Origin: Alphaproteobacteria bacterium
GTDB lineage: Bacteria > Pseudomonadota > Alphaproteobacteria > Caulobacterales > Caulobacteraceae
Assembly: GCA_028869395.1 (NCBI GenBank)
Contig: JAGWSE010000353.1
Coordinates: forward strand, 1 to 9,916
Length of the DNA: 9,916 nt
Direction of reading: 5' to 3'
Part shown: in pieces, positions 5,132-9,916 of the stretch
Numbering within the stretch: the stretch's first letter is position 1
How the letters are laid out: every line of letters starts with the position of its first letter
Position numbers and translations under genes: made by a program
The notes under the pieces: generated by a model
Database searches by the model: none
The model's input: only the letters and a program-made list of their open reading frames with translations
What the model was told of the DNA's origin: nothing

Positions 5132-5568
5132 CCGGCGGGAGGTAGCCGTCGATAACGGCTTTAAGGCTATGCCGTAGACATAGTCTCATCATCGTCGCCT
5201 GTGGCCCGCATATGACGACTGCGCTTCGGAGCGTGATTGTGGACGGCGGTCCGGCCCTGATCGGCGCGGCGCGCGATCAGGGGAACCGAGCCGAGCTCGT
5301 GTGCGGGCAATTTCGAAGAGGCGACGCTTTGGGCTGGGGATGGGCGAGATCCAAAAGGGTCGCAACCGCATCCATGTTCTTGTGATCAGCCGTCACCTCC
5401 TCGAGGGACGAGGCTTCGGGAACCGGTTCGCCAACTTGGCCGTCCCACCGCCTCCGGTGCGACATGTTGTCCAGCGCGGCCTCGCATAACATGATTATTT
5501 GCTAATGTGCTAAGCTTCTTGGACGGGATCGTCGGCTTGCGACGATCGGCCGAGAGCTGCGGAGTGCG
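5132..5568. other. Gene-poor region rich in hairpins, upstream of yeiH
   Basis: About 435 bp without a gene I can support. A 57-codon frame at 5212-5385 has no ribosome-binding site or recognisable product. There is a series of inverted repeats: AGCCGT-N5-ACGGCT (5144-5160), CGCT-TCGG-AGCG (5222-5233), GGAC-N4-GTCC (5241-5252), CCCTGATCG-N10-CGATCAGGG (5255-5282) and GAGC-CGA-GCTC (5288-5298). The right end holds an AT-richer patch with the direct repeat TGCTAA-TG-TGCTAA (5500-5513), a candidate control site for yeiH. Confidence 0.5.
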
Positions 5569-6666
5569 GTGAGCGATCCAGCGACCGACAAGGCGACGCG
5601 CCCGGCCCACCCGCCGGCCGCGGCCAATGAGGAGCCCGCGCTCGCGCCGCGGAGCCGGCCGTTCATCTCGCGGCTGCCGGGTGCGCCGCGACTTCGCGCC
5701 CTCTACCCCGGCCTGCTCGCCGCCGGCGTCATCGGCCTCGCCGCCACCTGGCTGTCGCAGCACTACGGCGCGCCGGTGATGCTGTTCGCCCTGCTGCTCG
5801 GGATGGCGTTCCATTTCCTGCACGAGGAAGGCCGCTGCGTCGCCGGGATCGATTTCGCCTCCAAGTCGATCCTGCGGGCCGGCGTGGCGCTTCTCGGCGC
5901 GCGTATCACCGTCGGCCAGATGCTCAGCCTCGGGATCATGCCCATCGCCGCCGTGATCGTCGGGGTGACCACCACGATCCTGCTCGGCTTCCTGCTTTCC
6001 AGGCGCCTGGGCCTCAGCCGCAGCTTCGGGGTGCTGTCGGGCGGATCGGTTGGCATCTGCGGCGCCTCCGCGGCGTTGGCCATCGCCTCGGTGCTGCCCC
6101 GCAACAAGGACCTCGAGCGCGACACCATCCTGACGGTGGTGGCCGTCACGGCGCTCTCGACGATCGCGATGATCGTCTACCTGATGCTGGTCCCGCTCAT
6201 CGGCCTCGATCACGTCCGCGCCGGCGTCTTCCTGGGCGGCACGATCCACGACGTGGCCCAGGTCGTGGGCGCCGGCTACACCATCTCGCCCAGGACCGGC
6301 GACATCGCGACCTACGTGAAGCTGCTGCGCGTGACGCTGCTGCTGCCGGTCGCCTTCGCCATCGCCTTCATCGTCGGCCGCGCGACGGCGGGCGCCCATT
6401 CGGGTCCCAAGACGCCGATCCCCTGGTTCCTTCTCGGGTTCGCAGCCCTGGTCGCGGTGAACAGCCTCGGGTGGCTGGCCAAGCCGGTCGCGGGGCTCGC
6501 CAACGACGTCTCCCGCTGGGCCCTGGTGACCGCGATCGCCGCGCTCGGCATGAAGACCTCGTTCAAGGACCTCGTCGCCGTGGGGTGGCGGCCCATCGCG
6601 CTGATGGTGATCGAGACCCTCTGGATCGGCGGGGTCGTGCTGGTCGCCGTGGAGGCGTTCGGTTGA
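5569..6666 (+). CDS. yeiH: YeiH-family membrane protein, putative sulfate/sulfite exporter
   Basis: This is a polytopic inner-membrane protein of the YeiH/UPF0324 family (Pfam family formerly Cons_hypoth698). It has 365 residues with about ten hydrophobic segments, for instance 46-62, 69-84, 121-143, 155-175, 187-211, 254-270, 287-304 and 341-361. Family motifs are GGSVGICGASAA (158-169), LGGTIHDVAQVVGAG (222-236) and KLLRVTLLLP (251-260). The first 40 residues are polar and Pro/Ala-rich. It starts with GTG at 5569, with GGAG at 5561-5564 as ribosome-binding site. Family members are annotated as sulfate exporters, and some relatives accompany sulfonate-degradation genes as presumed sulfite exporters. 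arsR follows after 40 bp, and the sHdr operon, whose product is sulfite, converges on this pair. A role in sulfite export is therefore attractive but inferred. Confidence 0.88.
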   Translation: MSDPATDKATRPAHPPAAANEEPALAPRSRPFISRLPGAPRLRALYPGLLAAGVIGLAATWLSQHYGAPVMLFALLLGMAFHFLHEEGRCVAGIDFASKSILRAGVALLGARITVGQMLSLGIMPIAAVIVGVTTTILLGFLLSRRLGLSRSFGVLSGGSVGICGASAALAIASVLPRNKDLERDTILTVVAVTALSTIAMIVYLMLVPLIGLDHVRAGVFLGGTIHDVAQVVGAGYTISPRTGDIATYVKLLRVTLLLPVAFAIAFIVGRATAGAHSGPKTPIPWFLLGFAALVAVNSLGWLAKPVAGLANDVSRWALVTAIAALGMKTSFKDLVAVGWRPIALMVIETLWIGGVVLVAVEAFG

Positions 6667-6708
6667 CCTTCAGGGATCAATCGCATTAGACGATGCGAAT
6701 AGTCGCAT
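6663..6708 (+). promoter_or_regulatory. Candidate arsR promoter and three-half-site operator
   Basis: Three alternating half-sites read TCGCAT (6681-6686), ATGCGA (6693-6698) and TCGCAT (6703-6708). They form two overlapping inverted repeats with 6- and 4-bp spacers; the last half-site overlaps the arsR ATG at 6707. A promoter -35 TTGACC (6663-6668), 16-bp spacer and -10 ATTAGA (6685-6690) fits the same stretch. It would begin within the yeiH stop and give a very short leader with no Shine-Dalgarno. Binding by the ArsR protein itself is the natural reading, but it is not shown. Confidence 0.5.
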
Positions 6709-7078
6709 GAAAACCGATAGTTTGATCATCTCCCTTTCGCCCGAGCACGCGGGTCTGGCCGACCTCGAGGCGGCCGCCGTCACCGCCACTCGCCTCCTCA
6801 AGATGCTCGCCAACGAGCAGCGTCTGATCATGCTGTGCCGCCTGGCCGAAGGCGAAGCCTCCGTGGGCGAGCTCGCCGAGCGGGCCAGCCTGGCCCAGTC
6901 GGCCGCCTCTCAGCATCTCGGCAAGCTGCGCGCCGAAGGGGTCGTGGCGACCCGCCGCGACGCGCAGACGGTCTACTACCGCCTGGCCGACGCCTCCGCG
7001 GCGCGGCTCATGGAGGTGCTGTGCGACCTCTTCGCCCCGGCGGACCACCGCCCGGCCAGGGCTGGCCGGGCGAACTAG
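6707..7078 (+). CDS. ArsR/SmtB-family repressor, probable reactive-sulfur sensor
   Basis: This is a winged-helix dimeric repressor of 123 residues. The core runs RLLKMLANEQRLIMLCRLAEGEASVGELAERA (29-60). The recognition helix SLAQSAASQHLGKLRAEGVV (61-80) leads into the wing TRRDAQTVYYRLAD (82-95) and a C-terminal helix ARLMEVLCDLF (99-109). C44 occupies the place of the first redox cysteine of the BigR/YgaV/SqrR/sHdrR group, which sense persulfide by linking two cysteines. The second cysteine, C106, lies four residues before the usual position, where this protein has A110. No metal-binding ELCVCDL motif of arsenic sensors is present. It follows yeiH after 40 bp and converges on the sHdr-lbpA operon. 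sHdrR-like repressors control such operons in Hyphomicrobium, so this is a good candidate regulator of both. The start ATG overlaps a palindromic site and has no clear ribosome-binding site. Confidence 0.88.
   Translation: MKTDSLIISLSPEHAGLADLEAAAVTATRLLKMLANEQRLIMLCRLAEGEASVGELAERASLAQSAASQHLGKLRAEGVVATRRDAQTVYYRLADASAARLMEVLCDLFAPADHRPARAGRAN
7049..7072. terminator. Strong hairpin at the junction of convergent arsR and lbpA
   Basis: CGCCCGGCCA (7049-7058) pairs perfectly with TGGCCGGGCG (7063-7072) around a GGGC loop, a 10-bp all-matched stem. It lies in the last codons of arsR, 30 bp beyond the lbpA stop, so it could act on both converging transcripts. Without a T tract, intrinsic termination is uncertain. 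The Pro-Ala-Arg-Ala-Gly-Arg-rich tail of ArsR may simply reflect this structure. Confidence 0.45.
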
Positions 7079-7102
7079 CTCCGCCTGCCTGTCGGCGGCC
7101 GG

Positions 7103-7546
7103 TCAGGCGCCGCAGCCGGCGAAGCCGTCTGCGCTCATCTTCGCCTCGTAGGGCCCGGCGACCGCAGAGCCCGGCGTGAGCTGCCCCTTGGCCTCGGCCC
7201 AGTTCTCCGGCTTCAGCGTGAGCAGCCAGCCCGCGCCGTAGGGCTCGCTGTTGGCGAGGTCGGGCGTCGCCACCATCGCCTCGTTCACCGACGCGATCTC
7301 ACCCGCCACCGCGGTCTTGGCCGGACCGACCCATTTGCCGGATTCGATCGTGGCGCAGGACTTTCCCGCCTCCACCGCGCGACCGACCTTCTTGGGCGTG
7401 TAGGCCACCAGGCGGCCCGCGAGGGCGGTCGCCACCATGGTCATGCCCATCTTGACGGTCCCGTCGCCCTGCTCCTGGTACCAGATGTGGTTGGCCACAT
7501 CGTAGAGAAGCTCATCGGGCAGGTTGCATCCACGGACGACTGGCAT
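7103..7546 (-). CDS. lbpA: Lipoate-binding protein LbpA of the sHdr sulfur oxidation pathway (GcvH-like)
   Basis: LbpA carries covalently bound lipoate. In characterised organisms it is required with the sHdr complex for oxidation of sulfane sulfur to sulfite in the cytoplasm. The protein has 147 residues and the fold of glycine-cleavage H protein. Key segments are HIWYQEQGDGTVKMGMT (20-36), the lipoylation site CATIESGKWVGP with the expected lipoyl lysine K71, and the closing GEIASVNEAMVATPDLANSEPYGAGWLLTLKP (82-113). ESGKWVGP is the form seen in LbpA proteins; true GcvH usually has an ES-KA motif. No gcvT or gcvP genes are nearby, while shdrB2 and shdrC2 are. It is the last gene of the visible operon, 15 bp after the preceding stop, with AGAGG as a likely ribosome-binding site. 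A dedicated lipoate assembly system is expected but is not in the window. Confidence 0.93.
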   Translation of the reverse strand: MPVVRGCNLPDELLYDVANHIWYQEQGDGTVKMGMTMVATALAGRLVAYTPKKVGRAVEAGKSCATIESGKWVGPAKTAVAGEIASVNEAMVATPDLANSEPYGAGWLLTLKPENWAEAKGQLTPGSAVAGPYEAKMSADGFAGCGA

Positions 7547-7561
7547 GGCCTCTGTCTTTCG

Positions 7562-7978
7562 CTAGGCGGACTGGGTTCGGAGCGGACGCGAGGCGCAGCA
7601 GAACTCGCCGAGCCCCGCCACTTCCATCTTCCCGCTCACGAACAGGTAGAGGTGGTTGAGGACGAACCGCATGGTGAGCGCATGCCGGGCGGCTGTCTCG
7701 TCCTGCGGCGCGGCGACGATCAGGTTGTGGTGATAGACGAGCTCGCGGCAGGTCTCGCGGCAGGCGTTGAAGCTCGGATCGCCCTTGGCGGCCTGGCGGT
7801 GCAGGGCGAGCAGGCGGAACCCCTCGCTGAGCGCCTGCGTGGGCTGGCGCTCGTGGGCGCTCAGCCAATGCTCCAGCACCTCCTCGCCGGCCGCCAGGAA
7901 CTCGCGTGCGCGCGCCGCCGGGCCATCACCGCGAGGCTGGTCCTCGATCAGCGCCTGGATTTCGCCAAGCGACCTCAC
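7562..7978 (-). CDS. Unrecognised 138-aa protein between shdrB2 and lbpA
   Basis: I do not recognise this protein. It starts with GTG at 7978, overlapping the shdrB2 stop by 4 bp (GTGA), and ends 15 bp before lbpA, so it is firmly embedded in the sHdr operon. The frame stays open upstream to 8170, but that part overlaps shdrB2 and reads as antisense-frame filler. The sequence looks soluble and mostly helical: SLGEIQALIEDQ (3-14), AREFLAAGEEVLEHWLSAHE (24-43), ALSEGFRLLALHRQ (49-62). It then has CRETCRELVYHHNLIV (73-88) with a C-x3-C pair, TAARHALTMRFVLNHLYLFVSGK (95-117), and a late GEFCCASRP with C127 and C128. There is no signal peptide or known cofactor motif. The cysteine and histidine pattern would allow a metal or thiol role, or contact with LbpA or sHdr subunits. 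This is conjecture. Confidence 0.85.
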   Translation of the reverse strand: MRSLGEIQALIEDQPRGDGPAARAREFLAAGEEVLEHWLSAHERQPTQALSEGFRLLALHRQAAKGDPSFNACRETCRELVYHHNLIVAAPQDETAARHALTMRFVLNHLYLFVSGKMEVAGLGEFCCASRPLRTQSA

Positions 7979-8910
7979 GCGAGCTGCTTCTCCTTCACGA
8001 AGGCCATGGAGTCCGAGACGTTCTCGTGCAGGCCGACCTTTCTGGGCGACAGCCCGAGCGCCAGTCCGAGGAGCTGGGTGAAGTAGATGATCTTCACCTT
8101 GGTCTTCACGCCGAAGCGGGTCTCGCCGCGGATCTGGTGCATCTCCAGGCCGGTGTGACAGGTCGGGCACTCGGTGGCGATCACCTCCGCGCCGGCGGCT
8201 TCGGCGGCCTGGATGATGTTGAGCACCAGCTTCGTCGAGGTGTCGCTGTCAGACAGCGCATGGGCCCCGCCGCAGCAGGCCGTCTTCAGCGCGAAATCCA
8301 CGTTCTCCGCCCCGGCCGCGCCGAGCAGGTCGTCCATGAAGTGCGGCTTGGAGGTGGATTCCGTGCCCGGGCCCTTGTCCTTCTCGGGGAAGATGTGGCG
8401 CGGGCGCGTGTACATGCATCCGTAATAGTTGGCGACCTTGACGCCCTTCAGCGAGTTCCTGACCCGCTGGGCGAGCCCCTCCTCGCCGATGGCGTTCTTG
8501 ATCCAGTCGAGCGCATGGATCGTCTCCACCTGGCCGGGCTGGTAGGCGGCGTGGCCCGCCTTGCGCGAGAGCCGCTCGACCACTTCGCGGGAGCCCGCGT
8601 CGTGCTCCAGGTCGTAATCGGCCTTCTTCAGGTTGTGGTAGCAGCCGTTGCAGGGCGCCATCACCACCTCGTGGCCCATCTCGTTGGCCGCGATCGACAT
8701 GACCCGGGACGACAGATAGGTCTGCAGCTTGGGGTCGACGTTCTTGACCTCCATCGCCCCGCAGCAGTTCCAGTTCTTCACCTCCTCGAGCTCGAGGCCG
8801 AGCTTCTTGCCGACCGCCTTGGTGGAGGTGTTGTAGGCGTGGCCGGTGCCCTCAAGGGCGCACCCCGGGTAGTAGGCCACCTTGTTCTTGGTCCAGACGG
8901 TCTGGGACAT
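7975..8910 (-). CDS. shdrB2: sHdr subunit B2 (HdrB-like, two CCG domains)
   Basis: This is an HdrB-type subunit of the sulfur-oxidizing heterodisulfide-reductase-like complex. It has 311 residues. Two CCG (cysteine-rich) domains are visible. The first has C17, C49-C50, C87 and C90, which fits C-x31-CC-x36-C-x2-C. The second has C165, C212-C213, C248 and C251, with 46 residues before the CC pair, longer than the first. In methanogen HdrB such motifs bind noncubane [4Fe-4S] clusters that act on the disulfide; all ten cysteines are present here, so both sites could be filled. Typical strings are YYPGCALEGTG, NWNCCGAMEV, APCNGCYHNL, ACCGGAHALSDSD and TECPTCHTGLEMHQ. The ATG at 8910 lies 21 bp after the shdrC2 stop with GGAG upstream. 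It ends in a 4-bp overlap with the next gene. Related CCG proteins (GlpC, LldE, SdhE) are excluded by context. Confidence 0.93.
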   Translation of the reverse strand: MSQTVWTKNKVAYYPGCALEGTGHAYNTSTKAVGKKLGLELEEVKNWNCCGAMEVKNVDPKLQTYLSSRVMSIAANEMGHEVVMAPCNGCYHNLKKADYDLEHDAGSREVVERLSRKAGHAAYQPGQVETIHALDWIKNAIGEEGLAQRVRNSLKGVKVANYYGCMYTRPRHIFPEKDKGPGTESTSKPHFMDDLLGAAGAENVDFALKTACCGGAHALSDSDTSTKLVLNIIQAAEAAGAEVIATECPTCHTGLEMHQIRGETRFGVKTKVKIIYFTQLLGLALGLSPRKVGLHENVSDSMAFVKEKQLA

Positions 8911-8931
8911 TTCAGGATTTCTCCGGGCGGC

Positions 8932-9714
8932 TCATTCGGCGGCGTGCCTGAAGGCCGGGGTTGCGTCCGCCGCGGGCTGGGTTTGGTCGAGCCGCAGCGC
9001 GCGGCGCTGGCGCGCCTGCTGCTCGCCCACGTACTCCTCGATCGCCGCCCGCGCTTTCGCCCAGCCGCGGGTGCGTGGGCGGAACACCAGCGAAAGGCCC
9101 ATCGTCATCATGAAGCGGATCGGCAGGTGGCGGACCACGCCCTTGCCCATCCGCACGATCCAGTCCTGCAGCACCGGCTGACCTGTGCCGGCGAAGAACT
9201 TCCGGATCGTCCGCGTCTCCTCGATCTTGCCGGTCTCGATCACCTGGTCGGTGAACACCTCGTCGAAGATCGCGGAGAACGAGGGCTTCACATGGCCCTT
9301 CAGCTCCAGCCAGTGGGCTGTCGCCTTCATGACCCCTTCGGGGACCACGTCCCGCGGGCAGGCGTAGGTGCACTTGTTGCACGACACGCACTGCCAGATC
9401 CGCTCCTTGTCGCGGAGGAGCTCGTCCTCCATGCCCATGCGGATCAGGTAGATCCAGTGCCGCGGGTTGAACTCCGGATCGATGGCGTTGACCGTGCAGG
9501 CATTGGTGCACGAGCCGCACTGCCAGCACCGGTGGATGAACTCGCCCCCCGGCAGGGCCGCGATCTCGTCCTGCAGGTTCTCATTGTAGTCGGTCACCAC
9601 GCGAGACGTGATGAAGGTGCTCCAGTGACCGGAGACGTCGACCCCGTCGATCACCAGCTCGTCGTGGGTCTGCAGGTTCTCGGGGCGGATCAGGCTTTTT
9701 TCGTGGATCGGCAT
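8932..9714 (-). CDS. shdrC2: sHdr subunit C2 (HdrC-like, two [4Fe-4S] clusters)
   Basis: This is an iron-sulfur electron-transfer subunit of the sHdr complex. It has 260 residues. Two ferredoxin-type motifs are visible: C63-x2-C66-x2-C69-x3-C73 (CWQCGSCTNAC) and C109-x2-C112-x2-C115-x3-C119-P (CVSCNKCTYACP). Each should hold a [4Fe-4S] cluster linking HdrA-type flavin chemistry to the HdrB subunit. The first motif lacks the Pro after the last cysteine. The N-terminal about 55 residues and a C-terminal basic, Ala/Gln-rich tail (230-260) lie outside the cluster domain; I see no membrane anchor, consistent with a cytoplasmic complex. The ATG at 9714 is 10 bp after the stop of the preceding gene, and shdrB2 follows after 21 bp, so the operon is tight. 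Succinate dehydrogenase or glycerol-3-phosphate dehydrogenase subunits are alternatives ruled out by the HdrB and LbpA neighbours. Confidence 0.92.
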   Translation of the reverse strand: MPIHEKSLIRPENLQTHDELVIDGVDVSGHWSTFITSRVVTDYNENLQDEIAALPGGEFIHRCWQCGSCTNACTVNAIDPEFNPRHWIYLIRMGMEDELLRDKERIWQCVSCNKCTYACPRDVVPEGVMKATAHWLELKGHVKPSFSAIFDEVFTDQVIETGKIEETRTIRKFFAGTGQPVLQDWIVRMGKGVVRHLPIRFMMTMGLSLVFRPRTRGWAKARAAIEEYVGEQQARQRRALRLDQTQPAADATPAFRHAAE

Positions 9715-9724
9715 GACGCGGCCC

Positions 9725-9916
9725 TCAGCCGATCATCTTCGGGCGGGCGGGCGTCCCGCCGCGGACCGACCGCAGCCGTTCGAACCCGTCGAGCCCCAGC
9801 ATGCGCCGGGCGTGCAGCATCGGATCCTCGGCGGCGGAGAAATCGGTGCGCAGATAGGCTCCGCCCTGGTCGCAGATGTAGCGGGCGTAGACCTGGGCGC
9901 AGAGGGCGTCGATGTA
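9725..9916 (-). CDS. C-terminal end of an operon gene upstream of shdrC2, possibly the sHdr 'hyp' protein (runs off right edge)
   Basis: An open frame enters from the right edge and ends at a TGA (9725-9727), giving 63 residues. Visible are YIDALCAQVYARYICDQGG (1-19), a stretch RTDFSAAEDPMLHARRMLGLDGFERL (about 23-48) and a basic end RPKMIG. I do not recognise it by motif. In described sHdr operons (order C1-B1-A-hyp-C2-B2) the gene before C2 encodes a conserved protein of unknown function, and this fragment fits by position. The C-terminus of an sHdrA is the alternative. It lies 10 bp upstream of shdrC2, in the same operon. Confidence 0.72.
   Translation of the reverse strand, partial: YIDALCAQVYARYICDQGGAYLRTDFSAAEDPMLHARRMLGLDGFERLRSVRGGTPARPKMIG

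Noticed and set aside
5212..5385. Small 57-codon plus-strand frame in the hairpin-rich region
   Set aside because: No ribosome-binding site, no family resemblance, and it spans the strong inverted repeats, which explain its sequence better.
5386..6399. A 337-codon open frame on the minus strand across yeiH
   Set aside because: It is antisense to a well-supported membrane protein, its translation is Arg/Gly/Asp-rich low-complexity typical of an antisense frame in GC-rich DNA, and it has no recognisable domain.
7103..7546. Glycine cleavage system H protein
   Set aside because: The lipoyl site has the ESGKWVGP form and the gene is in an sHdr operon with no other glycine cleavage genes, so LbpA is the better call.
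1..9916. CRISPR arrays, insertion sequences or transposase genes
   Set aside because: No regularly spaced repeats of the right size and no transposase-like protein on either strand.

Overview
The window reads as chromosomal DNA of a GC-rich alphaproteobacterium. A Caulobacterales-like host is my best guess, from the style of the holB, tmk and rlpA products and a GCTATAGC-type -10 before the tRNA. This is an impression, not a search result. There are three blocks.

Block 1 (1-2396) is core genome. On the minus strand lie rlpA (septal peptidoglycan lipoprotein), tmk (thymidylate kinase) and the start of holB (DNA polymerase III delta'), which runs off the left edge. tmk and holB overlap by 8 bp. 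A tRNA-Ser(UGA) with encoded CCA lies on the plus strand, divergent from rlpA.

Block 2 (about 2400-5560) begins right after the tRNA and looks like accessory DNA. It holds three different type II toxin-antitoxin modules in a row: a RelE/HigB-like toxin followed by an Xre-type antitoxin (+), parD-parE (+) and vapB-vapC (-). Each has a palindromic or repeated site laid over a plausible promoter, as expected for autoregulated modules. The block also has two gene-poor stretches. One contains a perfect 34-bp palindrome and the second of two diverged direct repeats that flank the first module. The other contains a run of hairpins. I see no integrase, transposase or duplicated tRNA 3' end, so tRNA-guided insertion is only an inference.

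Block 3 (5569-9916) is a sulfur-metabolism locus. On the plus strand are a YeiH-family membrane protein (putative sulfate/sulfite exporter) and an ArsR-type repressor with two cysteines. Converging on them from the right is the distal part of an sHdr (sulfur-oxidizing heterodisulfide-reductase-like) operon: the C-terminus of an unidentified protein, shdrC2, shdrB2, an unrecognised 138-aa protein coupled to shdrB2 by a 4-bp overlap, and lbpA for a lipoate-binding protein. In characterised organisms the sHdr/LbpA system oxidises protein-bound sulfane sulfur to sulfite in the cytoplasm. An ArsR-type persulfide sensor and a YeiH-type exporter beside it suggest a unit that senses reduced sulfur, oxidises it and exports the sulfite. 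The exporter role is inferred. The proximal genes (shdrC1, B1, A, sulfurtransferases, lipoate assembly genes) would lie beyond the right edge.

The most interesting points are the ArsR regulator whose second cysteine sits one helical turn away from the usual place, the unknown 138-aa protein inside the sHdr operon, the yeiH-arsR-sHdr linkage, and the three-module toxin-antitoxin cluster with its palindromes and flanking repeats.
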